A DNA stretch of 22,659 nucleotides from an uncultured Bacteroidales bacterium (GTDB taxonomy: Bacteria > Bacteroidota > Bacteroidia > Bacteroidales > Bacteroidaceae), in assembly GCA_937906165.1 (NCBI GenBank), contig CALCYA010000053.1, positions 1-22,659 of the forward strand, in the 5' to 3' direction. Below, piece after piece: positions 13,422 to 21,825 of the stretch (positions are counted from its first letter, which is position 1; every line of letters starts with the position of its first letter). A program made the translations under genes and the position numbers. The notes below the pieces were generated by a model, which worked only from the letters and a program-made list of their open reading frames with translations, made no database searches and was not told where the DNA came from.

Positions 13422-15974
13422 ATGAAGAATTTTAATTGGAAGGCAGCTTTGCCGCACGTTATTGCAGTCCTTGTTTTTCTTGTTTTGACACTGGTATATT
13501 TCAGCCCGGTGCTCCAGGGAAAGGACATCAAACAGGATGATGCCATCGGCTCAATGGGCTGGGGTAGGGATGCCAAGGATTACCACGAGGAGACCGGCGA
13601 GTACTCTTATTGGTCGAACGCGATGTTCTCGGGAATGCCCTGTAACTACACCTATCCGCCGCAGCCGGCAAATGTGTTCAACCCGGCAGCAGACGTGGTT
13701 ACGTTGAGCGTCTTCGGCGCGTCACGCCGTCACATAGGCTGTATATTCGCTACGTTCATCGGCTGTTACATACTGTTCCTTGCGCTCGGCTGCAAGCCGT
13801 GGCTCAGCATTGCCGGCTCAATAGTATACACTCTCGGCTCCTACAATTTCATTATCATAGGCGCCGGACACATGAACAAGAGCCTTGTCATTGCCACAAT
13901 GGCTCCGCTCATAGGCGGTATATTGCTCTGCTACAGGCGAAAGCTGCTTGTGGGAGCGCTCGTTACCCTTATCTTCGCCGGCCTAAACGTGCTGTGGAGC
14001 CATCAGCAGATGAGTTACTACACCCTTATCATTGCCGTGATAATGGCGATTGTATATTTCATATATGCATGCAGGGAGAAGTGGCTTCCTTATTATTGGA
14101 AAGCTACAGGAGTGCTTGCAGTGGTTGCTGCGCTTGCCGTAGCACCCGCTGTCGGTATTCTGTTGCCTACAGCTGATTATGCCAAGGACTCGATGCGTGG
14201 AGGCTCGGAGCTGGCAGAATCCGACGGTGAGCAGTCGGCAGGTCTTGCGGTCGATTATGCCTTTATGTGGAGCTATGGCAAGATGGAGAGCCTTACCCTG
14301 CTTGTGCCCAACCTGTACGGTTCGGCCTCGGCGCACAAGGTCGACAAGAACAGCGATTTCTACAAGGCTTACTACCCGTATGCGGAGTATGCTGCGACAA
14401 TGGGCTATGTAGAGGCTGTGCAGAATGCCAACCCCAACGCCACCCAGGATGAGATAATGGATTATATCGGAAGCAACCAGGGCCGCATAAGAAAAGAGGC
14501 TGCCGAAAGGGCTTCCTATGCTCCTGCCTACTGGGGCCCGCAGGCACAATACGGAACATCGGGCCCTGTATATGCCGGTGCAATCGTGTGCTTCCTCTTT
14601 GTGCTGGGCTTGCTTGTGGTACGTGGCCCCGAGAAGTGGTGGCTCTTTGCTGCAACGCTCTTCTCGCTTGTGCTCGCGTGGGGCAGCAACCTGTCGGCGG
14701 TGAACAACTTCCTTTTCGAATATCTGCCGCTCTACAACAAGTTCCGTGCGCCCTCACAGGCATTGGTGATAACAACACTTACAATGTCAGCGCTTGCTAT
14801 ACTTGCAGTCAAGAGGTTTATGGAGATGCTCTCTGCCGGCGGTGAGGAGAAAGCAAATGCACTGCGTTCGCTCTATTACTCTTTCGGTGTGACGGGCGGC
14901 CTTACACTTATCCTTGCCTTGTTCGGCGGCTCGTTGTTCGACTTCACAGCGGTAACCGATGCACAGTTTGCCGAGGTGCCCGAGTTGCAGGATGCGCTTA
15001 TCGCCGAGCGCCAGTCGATGCTTGCCGGCGATGCATGGCGCTCGTTCGGCTTCATTACGGCCGCAGCAGCGCTGTTCTATGCCTTTGCGTTTGTAAAGAG
15101 CATAAAGAGCAGTCACTTTGTTGCGGTGCTTGCGCTGTTGTTCCTCTTCGACATGTGGCCTGTGTGCAAGCGCTATGTAAACGACAGTCACTTCATGGAG
15201 AAGAGAAAGACTACTGCTGTGCAGATGACCGAGGCCGACAAGTTCATCCACTCCATTGAGGGTGACAACCATTACAGGGTGCTCGATTCTACTCGCGGCA
15301 GCGTGTTCAACCAGTCCTTTACATCATGCTACCATAATTCGGTAGGCGGTTACAGCCCTGCAAAGCTCTCGCGCTATCAGGACCTTATCGAGCACCAGAT
15401 TGGCAAGGGCAACAAGGGTGTCCTTGACATGCTCAACACAAAATACTTTATCCAGGGTGCTTCGGCAAATGAGGTGGCTCTGAACAGGGAGGCCTACGGA
15501 CACTGCTGGCTTGTCGACAATATCGAGTGGGTCGACGGTGCAAATGAGGAGATGGCTGCGCTTGACAATGTAAGCAAGTCTACTGCTTACGTCGACAAAT
15601 GCTGGGCCTGCAAGATTGACAACCCTGCGCAGTACAACAACAATGCAGCTGGTACAATAGAGCTTGTGGAGTACCGCAACCCTGGTAACATCATATACAG
15701 GAGCAGCAGCGAGGCTCCTAAGTTGGCGCTCTTCTCCGAGGTCTACTACAAGACCTGGAAAGCATATATCGACGGCGAGGAGGTTACTCCCGTACGTGCC
15801 AACTATGTGTTGCGTGCATTGCCGTTGCCGGCAGGCGAACACACCATCGAGTTCAAGTGCGTGGATGAGCTTATGGAGACAAGCCACAGCTGGTCGCTTT
15901 ATATGTCAATACTTGTAGGTGTTGTCCTTGTGTTGCTTGTAGGTGCAATTGTATATAGAAAGGTAAAGAGATAA
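13422..15974 (+). CDS. YfhO-family polytopic membrane protein
   Basis: 850 residues. An N-terminal helix (about 9-30) is followed by an extracytoplasmic loop (KDIKQDDAIGSMGWGRDAKDYHEETGE), two clusters of helices (about 95-250 and 380-575), a large soluble region (about 590-820) and a last helix near the C-terminus (SLYMSILVGVVLVLLVGAIVY). This matches the YfhO family (PF09586), which resembles GT-C glycosyltransferases; Gram-positive members take part in glycosylating envelope polymers. The soluble part contains GEHTIEFKCVDE, the usual beta-sandwich ending of this family. It starts seven bases after the preceding gene and ends one base before the GT2 gene, so it is part of the glycan operon. 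Substrate in Bacteroidales not known to me. Confidence 0.9.
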   Translation: MKNFNWKAALPHVIAVLVFLVLTLVYFSPVLQGKDIKQDDAIGSMGWGRDAKDYHEETGEYSYWSNAMFSGMPCNYTYPPQPANVFNPAADVVTLSVFGASRRHIGCIFATFIGCYILFLALGCKPWLSIAGSIVYTLGSYNFIIIGAGHMNKSLVIATMAPLIGGILLCYRRKLLVGALVTLIFAGLNVLWSHQQMSYYTLIIAVIMAIVYFIYACREKWLPYYWKATGVLAVVAALAVAPAVGILLPTADYAKDSMRGGSELAESDGEQSAGLAVDYAFMWSYGKMESLTLLVPNLYGSASAHKVDKNSDFYKAYYPYAEYAATMGYVEAVQNANPNATQDEIMDYIGSNQGRIRKEAAERASYAPAYWGPQAQYGTSGPVYAGAIVCFLFVLGLLVVRGPEKWWLFAATLFSLVLAWGSNLSAVNNFLFEYLPLYNKFRAPSQALVITTLTMSALAILAVKRFMEMLSAGGEEKANALRSLYYSFGVTGGLTLILALFGGSLFDFTAVTDAQFAEVPELQDALIAERQSMLAGDAWRSFGFITAAAALFYAFAFVKSIKSSHFVAVLALLFLFDMWPVCKRYVNDSHFMEKRKTTAVQMTEADKFIHSIEGDNHYRVLDSTRGSVFNQSFTSCYHNSVGGYSPAKLSRYQDLIEHQIGKGNKGVLDMLNTKYFIQGASANEVALNREAYGHCWLVDNIEWVDGANEEMAALDNVSKSTAYVDKCWACKIDNPAQYNNNAAGTIELVEYRNPGNIIYRSSSEAPKLALFSEVYYKTWKAYIDGEEVTPVRANYVLRALPLPAGEHTIEFKCVDELMETSHSWSLYMSILVGVVLVLLVGAIVYRKVKR

Positions 15975-15975
15975 T

Positions 15976-16719
15976 ATGGCTTTAAGACCTAAGTTTTCCA
16001 TAATAACCATAACATACAATGCGGCGTCGGTGATTGGTCCCACGCTGCAGAGTGTGCTGTCGCAGACATACACCAACTATGAGTACCTGCTCATTGACGG
16101 CGGTTCCAAGGATGATACCGTGGAAAAGGCCAAGGCTAGCGGCATTGGGTTCGCGCATATCGTGAGTGAGCCTGACAACGGGCTCTATGATGCCATGAAC
16201 AAGGGTATAAGGCTTGCAAAGGGCGATTATCTGTGCTTCCTCAATGCCGGCGATGCGTTCTATGCTCCTGACACCTTGCAGACAATCGTTGACACCATAG
16301 CGGGGGAGAGCGAGTTGCCTCATGTGCTCTACGGCGAGACTGCCGAGGTTGACGATGAACGTAACTTCGTCCGTATGCGTCGCCTTAAAGCCCCCGAGAA
16401 CCTCAACTGGCGCAGCTTCAAGGATGGTATGATGGTGTGTCACCAGGCATTCTATGCACGCCGTGACATAGCGCCCTTGTACGACCTCAAGTACCGCCTG
16501 TCGTCCGATGTCGACTGGTGCATAAAAGTGATGAAAGCATCCACAAAGCTTGTAAAAGTTGATGCCGTTGTTGTGAATTATCTGCAAAATGGATTATCTT
16601 TGAAGCGTCACCGCGAGTCGCTCATCGAGCGCTTCAAGGTCATGTGCAGCCACTATGGTGTGTTGCCTACAATATGCAGGCACATATGGTTTGTGTTGAG
16701 GGCTGTAATAAAGAAATGA
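15976..16719 (+). CDS. Family 2 glycosyltransferase
   Basis: 247 residues, GT-A fold. The nucleotide-binding start is FSIITITYNAASVIGPTLQSVLSQTY, followed by YLLIDGGSKDDTVE (Asp41) and SEPDNGLYDAMNKGIRLAKGDYLCFLNAGDAF, where AGD takes the place of the metal-binding DxD. The later LSSDVDWCIKVMK carries the usual catalytic-base region. It is close to the WcaE/WcaA type that uses UDP- or GDP-sugars in surface glycan assembly. The ATG lies one base after the YfhO gene stop. It is the last gene of the cluster; a repeat-rich 474-base gap follows and no clear terminator hairpin is seen right after the stop. Confidence 0.94.
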   Translation: MALRPKFSIITITYNAASVIGPTLQSVLSQTYTNYEYLLIDGGSKDDTVEKAKASGIGFAHIVSEPDNGLYDAMNKGIRLAKGDYLCFLNAGDAFYAPDTLQTIVDTIAGESELPHVLYGETAEVDDERNFVRMRRLKAPENLNWRSFKDGMMVCHQAFYARRDIAPLYDLKYRLSSDVDWCIKVMKASTKLVKVDAVVVNYLQNGLSLKRHRESLIERFKVMCSHYGVLPTICRHIWFVLRAVIKK

Positions 16720-16798
16720 TACCTGTCGCTTTTGGGAGGACACATCGGTAACGCCATACTGTCGGGATAACACGTCAGCGAAAAGTCAACCGCGTACC

Positions 16799-17096
16799 TG
16801 TCATCCTGAGTGAAACGAAGGATCTCCTTCACGCAAGGCTGGTAAGTTATGCGTTCGGGATGCTTGACTGCGTTCCAGCATTACAAGGGTTCTCAAGAGG
16901 CGGCAAACAAATGAGAAAGACAAAATAGAACAATAACTTAACGTGAGTCTAATATGAACTCGAAAATATCGCGTACTTGTCATCCCGACAGAGCGTAGCG
17001 ACGAGGGATCTCAAAACCGATGTTTTTTACGTGATAGGACATTGATTGCTTTATTGACCTTGGAGATCTCTCCTCATTTCAATCGTCGAGATGACA
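16799..17096. repeat. Dispersed repeat units between the glycan cluster and pepP
   Basis: A half-unit at 16799-16826 (TGTCATCCTGAGTGAAACG...GGATCTC) and a composite at 16978-17096. The composite has TGTCATCCCGACAGAGCG...GGGATCTC on the left and GAGATCTCTCCTC...GAGATGACA on the right, about 50 bases apart, so its outer ends are inverted repeats. The left half is the reverse complement of the element at 1651-1685 with few changes. Apart from these, the region 16720-17193 shows no gene; short frames there are repeat-derived. Confidence 0.8.
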
Positions 17097-17193
17097 GAAA
17101 TGGATAGATATCTGTATGGATTGTTGTTTCAGATTCATGTTAAGATAATATTTTTAGAAAAATTTAGAACAATAACTTATAATTATAACCATT

Positions 17194-18585
17194 ATGTTTT
17201 CAAAAGAGACTTATATCCAGCGCCGTAAGGTACTGAAAGAGAGAATGGGTAGTGGATTGTTGCTCTTCCTGGGCAACAATTTCACAGGTATGAACTATCT
17301 TGACAATGCCTATCATTTCCGTCAGGACTCTACATTCCTGTATTACTTTGCATCGGACTATGAGGGTCTTGCTGCGGTGATTGACGTTGACAACGACAAG
17401 GAAATAATCTTCGGCGACGAGCTCACAATCGACTCTATCGTGTGGACCGGCGTACAGCCTACCATCAAGGAGAAGAGCGAGCGCGTTGGCATTGAGGAGA
17501 CACGTCCGTTCGCCGAGTTCGCTGCATATGTAAAGAACGCGCAGGCGAAGGGCCAGGAAATCCACTTCCTGCCTCCTTACCGTGGCGAGCACCAGGTGTG
17601 GTTGCAGGAGCTGTTGGGCATCAACCCTGCCGAGCAGGAGGCAAAGGCTTCGCTCAAGTTCATCAAGGCTGTCATTGCACAGCGTAACTACAAGAGCGAG
17701 GAGGAGATTGCACAGATTGAGGAGGCAGTGAACGTCTCTGTAGATATGCACTGTGCTGCCATGCGTGCCGTACGTCCGGGTACAACAGAGGCAGAGATTG
17801 TTGCCGTTGTGCAGGCCGAGGCGCAGAAGCATAACTTCGGCCTCTCGTTCCCTATCATCGCTACCATCAACGGCCAGACACTGCACAACCACGCATACGG
17901 CACTGCGCCTCTAAAGGAGGGTCAGATGCTGTTGCTTGACAGCGGTTGCGAGAATGCCATGCACTATGCCGGCGACCTCACCACGACAATGCCTGTGGGT
18001 ACACGCTTTACCGAGCAGCAACGCACTGTATGCAACATCCTGCGCCGTGCACACCTTACCGCTGTGAACAATCTGCGCCCGGGTATCGAGTACCGCGAGG
18101 TTCATAAGCTCGTGCTCACAGAGATTGCAAAGGGCATGATTGACCTCGGTCTCATGAAGGGCGACCCTGTTGAGGCTACCGTTCAGGGTGCCACCTGTAT
18201 GTTCATGCCTCACGGCCTCGGTCACATGATGGGTCTCGATGTCCATGACATGGAGAACCTTGGCGAGGTGAATGTGGGTTACGAGGACGGCCGCACAAAG
18301 AGCCCTCTCTTCGGCTGGAAGTCATTGCGCCTTGCAAAGGCTCTTGAGCCCGGCTTTGTGTTCACTGTCGAACCCGGTATCTACTTTATCCCGGACCTCA
18401 TCGACAAATGGCGTGCCGAGAAGCAGTTCACCGACTTCATCTGTTATGACAAGCTCGATGCCTGGAAGAACTTCGGCGGTATGCGCGGCGAGGAGGATTA
18501 TCTTGTATTCGAGGGCGGTGCACGCCGCTTGGGCAAGTACAAGCCGATGTCGCCCGAGGAGATTGAAGAGGTGCGCAACAGCTGA
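17194..18585 (+). CDS. pepP: Xaa-Pro aminopeptidase (aminopeptidase P, M24B)
   Basis: 463 residues. It removes an N-terminal residue that precedes proline, using two metal ions, in the cytoplasm. The N-terminal creatinase-like domain (1-165) includes LLFLGNNF and FRQDSTFLYYFASDYEG. The pita-bread catalytic domain has all ligands: Asp249 (LLDSGCE), Asp261 (GDLTTTMP), His344 (HGLGHMMGLDVHD), Glu393 (TVEPGIYF) and Glu433 or Glu434 (GMRGEEDYLVFEGG). The length is normal for the Bacteroidales enzyme. Codon use is biased as in metG. Its last 46 bases (with the stop) are repeated at 21826-21871, which suggests that foreign DNA was added at this 3' end without breaking the gene. Confidence 0.96.
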   Translation: MFSKETYIQRRKVLKERMGSGLLLFLGNNFTGMNYLDNAYHFRQDSTFLYYFASDYEGLAAVIDVDNDKEIIFGDELTIDSIVWTGVQPTIKEKSERVGIEETRPFAEFAAYVKNAQAKGQEIHFLPPYRGEHQVWLQELLGINPAEQEAKASLKFIKAVIAQRNYKSEEEIAQIEEAVNVSVDMHCAAMRAVRPGTTEAEIVAVVQAEAQKHNFGLSFPIIATINGQTLHNHAYGTAPLKEGQMLLLDSGCENAMHYAGDLTTTMPVGTRFTEQQRTVCNILRRAHLTAVNNLRPGIEYREVHKLVLTEIAKGMIDLGLMKGDPVEATVQGATCMFMPHGLGHMMGLDVHDMENLGEVNVGYEDGRTKSPLFGWKSLRLAKALEPGFVFTVEPGIYFIPDLIDKWRAEKQFTDFICYDKLDAWKNFGGMRGEEDYLVFEGGARRLGKYKPMSPEEIEEVRNS

Positions 18586-18588
18586 TAA
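18543..18588 (+). repeat. Left copy of the pepP 3'-end direct repeat
   Basis: 46 bases covering the last codons of pepP (PMSPEEIEEVRNS, stop, TAA). The right copy at 21826-21871 matches 44 of 46 by hand alignment. CAATC follows both copies, after GG on the left side only. Confidence 0.85.
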
Positions 18589-18590
18589 GG

Positions 18591-18626
18591 CAATCCCCGT
18601 TAGAAAAGATGCTCTAACGGGGATTG
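18591..18626 (+). terminator. Terminator hairpin after pepP
   Basis: Perfect 14-base inverted repeat: CAATCCCCGTTAGA (18591-18604) with its complement at 18613-18626, 8-base loop, followed by TTCTGTT, a weak T-tract. It begins three bases after the direct repeat. Confidence 0.7.
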
Positions 18627-18750
18627 TTCTGTTAAAAAGTTGATGTGCAAGAGCGTGAAAGTTTACTTTATGTATTGTTTTAATTCTCCACACTATTTCA
18701 CCATTGAGCTTTCTATAGAACTTTCCAGCAGAAGTAACTCCAAAAACACC

Positions 18751-19094
18751 GGCACCGTCAATATTACAACTCGCGGCTGGCGGACTACGCGAGGAACCTA
18801 TGGCACCTGCCTATAGTGCGACAAAAGCTTATCAAATCAACTATATGGAAGCTTTACGTAAAAAGCTTTCAATAGTGGTGGTCGGATAATAGTTACTGAT
18901 ATTCGTCCTGGTCTCGTTGATACGGCTATGGCAAAAGGCGAAGGTCTGTTTTGGGTGATGCCCGTTGATAAAGTTGCCAACCAAATTATTTCTGCTATTC
19001 GCAAGAAAAAACTAAAGCATACGTTACTGAACGTTGGCATTTCCTCGCCGTCATCAACAAGAATCTACCATTTTGCATGTATAGATTCTTGTAG
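18751..19094 (+). pseudogene. Short-chain dehydrogenase/reductase remnant, frameshifted
   Basis: Three pieces in different frames line up with the C-terminal half of a short-chain dehydrogenase. Around 18765: AAGGLREEPMAPAYSATKAYQINYMEALRK, containing the catalytic YxxxK (YSATK). After one missing base in the A-run at about 18851: AFNSGGRIIVTDIRPGLVDTAMAKGEGLFWVMPVDKVANQIISAIRKKK, the usual PG...T substrate segment. After another missing base in the A-run at about 19008: KAYVTERWHFLAVINKN and a stop at 19094. The cofactor-binding N-terminus is absent; upstream only GTVNIT is suggestive. Both shifts are single-A losses in A-runs, so read or assembly error is a possible cause for those two, but the missing N-terminal half points to a true remnant. 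Confidence 0.8.
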
Positions 19095-19111
19095 TATGCC
19101 CATTAGGTAAA

Positions 19112-19151
19112 AAAGTTGCAATTACCATGCAGTCTTTTTGGGAAAGTTGCA
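19112..19151 (+). promoter_or_regulatory. Direct repeat AAAGTTGCA upstream of the sigma-barrel gene
   Basis: The nonamer AAAGTTGCA occurs at 19112-19120 and 19143-19151, 31 bases apart (about three helical turns). The second copy runs into CATCTAT, which resembles an ECF -10 (CGTCTA) with one mismatch. The gene's best start is 30 bases further on at 19181. It could be a promoter with operator sites; evidence is position and repetition only. Confidence 0.35.
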
Positions 19152-19180
19152 TCTATGTCAGTAGAAGCAGAGTCTTTTCA

Positions 19181-20866
19181 ATGGACATAGAACAACTCAT
19201 AGAGCAAGGGCGACAGGGCGATGAGATTGCTCTTGGAAGCCTATATAGGGCGTATCACCGACGTATGACGGGGATATGCCAACGCATCGTGGGCAATCGT
19301 CAAGTAGCGGAGGAATTAGCACATGATGCATTTCTGCTGGCCTTTGCCAAGATGGACCAACTGCATAATCCACAACGTTTTGAGGCATGGCTGACAAGTA
19401 TTACAACCAATGTTGCCCGACGCTATATGCAGCGGCATCACGATCCCGCAATGCTTTTGCTTTCCACTCTCTCAGAAGAAGAACTTCCACAAGAATCTAT
19501 TCCAACAGATGACAAGCCGTTACCAACTATGGAAGAACTGATGACGGCTGTAGATGCGCTGCCCAACGGCTATGGACAGGTGTTCAAGTTGGCAGTCATT
19601 CAAGGAATGTCGCATAAGGAAATCGCCGAAATCCTTGGAATTGCTGCCCATTCTTCATCGTCACAACTGTCAAGGGCAAAGAAAATGTTGCAGAAGACAC
19701 TTGCAAAGTATTGGCTGTTGTGGCTCATGCCACTTCTGTTGCCTTTGGCCATATATCTTTACAAAACGAGAAAGGCCACTGACGTGCCGCAACCTATAGT
19801 AACAAAGCAAGAACAGACTATGCCTGATACAAAGCATGATGATGAAGGAAGTCCGACAATCGAGCAAAGAACTCCAGCAATTCCAACGATTGCTATACAG
19901 CAAATAGCCTTTGCTCCTGTCAAAGATGTTCCTGTAGATAGTCTTGCTTCTGCTGATACGCTCCATTATACTGACGAAGAAAAAGAGAGTACCGACACGA
20001 CGACCATCTTACACAACAACAAGTCACTGCCCGACTTGCGCCCAGACAAAGATCTAAATATAGCAGACCTGTTTCCGGAAAAGTCCACAGAGATTAAGGA
20101 TAGGCAGAAGTGGTCTGTAGATCTAGCATACATAGGTAGTATGGGTGAACAGAATGCTAACCGTCCATTTATTTTCACAGAAACGGTGATGACGGATGAA
20201 ACAAGCGAAGTTCCACCTATCCGCTTCTTCGACAAATGGAACGACTATGCCGAGGCATTACAGAGCGGAACCCTTGACATCGACTATAAGACGTACCAAA
20301 TCTTGCTGAAGATAGCCCAAAACAACGCAGCACGGCCCGATGCGGACAAGATAGAACGCACGACTCATCACTATATGCCCATCACCTTCTCGTTGGCATT
20401 GAAGTACAAACTGAATAACCACTTTGGTTTAGAGACAGGATTGAGTTATAGCCGTCTAAAGTCAGAATCCGAGATAGGCACAGATGGGAACGCCATCCGT
20501 GAGGAGCAGGCTATCCATTACCTTGGCATACCTCTGAAGGGTACTTATAATATAATTAATGTAAGAAGTTGGAACCTATACGGAAGTCTTGGCGCGAAGT
20601 TGGAGATACCTGTTAATGCTCAACTCAGTAAAAGCTATTTAGTTAATGGAATGAAAGAACTGGAAGAGAAGTCCATTCTTCATGCTCCGTTGCAGTGGTC
20701 GATAGGTGCTGGTCTTGGCTTACAATATATCCTTATGCCTAACATTGGCTTCTTTGCAGAGCCAAGTCTGCAATACTACATCCCGACGGACAGCAACATC
20801 GAGACCTACCGCACAGAACACCCATTCACATTCTCCTTGCCAATAGGAATCCGCATCACATGGTAA
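19181..20866 (+). CDS. ECF sigma factor fused through a membrane helix to an outer-membrane beta-barrel
   Basis: 561 residues from the ATG at 19181 (18 open codons upstream look non-coding). Residues 1-174 are an ECF sigma factor: region 2 at about 17-84 (LYRAYHRRMTGICQRI, VAEELAHDAFLLAFAKM, RFEAWLTSITTNVARRYM) and region 4 at about 118-174 (HKEIAEILGIAAHSSSSQLSRAKKML). Residues 177-194 are a single hydrophobic helix (YWLLWLMPLLLPLAIYLY) with positive charge on both sides. Residues 195-310 are a Thr/Pro/acid-rich linker. Residues 311-561 look like an eight-strand PorT/OMP-type barrel: strands near 311-321, 400-412, 415-430, 442-459, 464-479, 502-518, 522-534 and 549-561, ending in an aromatic residue (Trp). 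The first inter-strand loop is long (322-399). In relatives known to me the sigma factor and the helix-plus-barrel protein are separate adjacent genes. There is no stop or shift at the junction. Codon use is less GC-rich than pepP. Confidence 0.88.
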   Translation: MDIEQLIEQGRQGDEIALGSLYRAYHRRMTGICQRIVGNRQVAEELAHDAFLLAFAKMDQLHNPQRFEAWLTSITTNVARRYMQRHHDPAMLLLSTLSEEELPQESIPTDDKPLPTMEELMTAVDALPNGYGQVFKLAVIQGMSHKEIAEILGIAAHSSSSQLSRAKKMLQKTLAKYWLLWLMPLLLPLAIYLYKTRKATDVPQPIVTKQEQTMPDTKHDDEGSPTIEQRTPAIPTIAIQQIAFAPVKDVPVDSLASADTLHYTDEEKESTDTTTILHNNKSLPDLRPDKDLNIADLFPEKSTEIKDRQKWSVDLAYIGSMGEQNANRPFIFTETVMTDETSEVPPIRFFDKWNDYAEALQSGTLDIDYKTYQILLKIAQNNAARPDADKIERTTHHYMPITFSLALKYKLNNHFGLETGLSYSRLKSESEIGTDGNAIREEQAIHYLGIPLKGTYNIINVRSWNLYGSLGAKLEIPVNAQLSKSYLVNGMKELEEKSILHAPLQWSIGAGLGLQYILMPNIGFFAEPSLQYYIPTDSNIETYRTEHPFTFSLPIGIRITW

Positions 20867-20943
20867 TTTACCTTCCGAAATCATGCAGTCTTTTCCCCGC
20901 TTGTGGTATCTATCCCTATAGAAAACCAAAACAAGAAAATACG

Positions 20944-21741
20944 ATGCAGCAGCGACATTTGAACCGTAGACAATACTTCTGCGAATTGGCAAACACAGCC
21001 CGGACATTCTACATGGAATATCTAAATACATATATCAAGCTAACGCCAGACACCCGTGTGTTGGAAATTGGCTGTGGCGAGGGCGGCAATCTGCTTCCCT
21101 TCGCAGAAAAGGGTTGTCAAGTGACTGGAATAGACATCTGTCAAAGTCGAATCATTGAAGCACAGACTTTCTTCACAGAATGCCATCAGCAAGGCACGTT
21201 TATTTGTCAAGATTTTCTCCTTACAGAAGAGCCTAAGACGGAGGATGAACGCTACGACCTCATACTTGTTCATGATGTGATAGAGCACATTGAACCATCC
21301 AACAAACGAGATTTTCTTCTTCACATCAAACACTTCTTCAAACAAGATGGCATCGCTTTCTTTGGTTTTCCTGCCTGGCAAAACCCATTTGGCGGTCATC
21401 AGCAAATAAGCGTTGGTCCGGCCTCCAAACTTCCTTTCATTCATCTGCTGCCAAAGCCGCTCTACAAAGTCCTGTTGAAGACAAGCGGAGCCACGACAAG
21501 TAAAATTGGCGAATTGATGAGCATACGAGTCTCGCGGATGACTGTAGAGGGCTTTGAGCAATTAGTTTCCGAGGTCGGTTATAACATTTGCAAGAGCACC
21601 CTTTGGCTCATCAACCCACACTACAAACAAAAGTTTCACATAAGTCCTCGCCGTCAATGGACTTTCTTTGCCAGTATTCCATATCTACGCAACTTCTATA
21701 CTACATCAGTATGGTATTTACTTCGTCAAACTCAAAAATAA
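20944..21741 (+). CDS. Class I SAM-dependent methyltransferase
   Basis: 265 residues from the ATG at 20944; an ATG at 20860 overlaps the previous stop and adds 28 unlikely residues. Motif I is RVLEIGCGEGGNLLPFAEKG (38-57), with the acidic residue of motif II at Asp64 (VTGIDICQSRI) and a later YDLILVHDVIEHIEPSNK, typical of the UbiG/Methyltransf_23-like group. The C-terminal third (about 170-265) is rich in aromatic and basic residues (NPHYKQKFHISPRRQWTFF) and may bind a membrane or lipid-linked substrate. The substrate is not evident. It lies 77 bases after the sigma-barrel gene, on the same strand and with similar codon use, so co-transfer and co-transcription are likely. Confidence 0.88.
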   Translation: MQQRHLNRRQYFCELANTARTFYMEYLNTYIKLTPDTRVLEIGCGEGGNLLPFAEKGCQVTGIDICQSRIIEAQTFFTECHQQGTFICQDFLLTEEPKTEDERYDLILVHDVIEHIEPSNKRDFLLHIKHFFKQDGIAFFGFPAWQNPFGGHQQISVGPASKLPFIHLLPKPLYKVLLKTSGATTSKIGELMSIRVSRMTVEGFEQLVSEVGYNICKSTLWLINPHYKQKFHISPRRQWTFFASIPYLRNFYTTSVWYLLRQTQK

Positions 21742-21825
21742 TCAGGATGTATTTGAAGACTTTCTGTGACTCAGATCTCCCTACAAAGGGATTTAAAACG
21801 CAGCGTGCAGACTCGGCGAGCATAG

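Noticed and set aside
18655..18780. Minus-strand reading DGAGVFGVTSAGKFYRKLNGEIVW as a gene piece
   Set aside because: It looks protein-like but is short, has no start or recognisable family, and overlaps the dehydrogenase remnant at one end.
19127..19180. Earlier ATG for the sigma-barrel gene
   Set aside because: The 18 added residues cover the AAAGTTGCA repeat and putative promoter; the ATG at 19181 begins the sigma fold (MDIEQLIEQGRQGDE) as is usual.
18589..21825. Integrative element with its own integrase or transposase
   Set aside because: No recombinase or transposase frame exists in the segment, and no terminal inverted repeats were found; only the pepP-end direct repeats support insertion.
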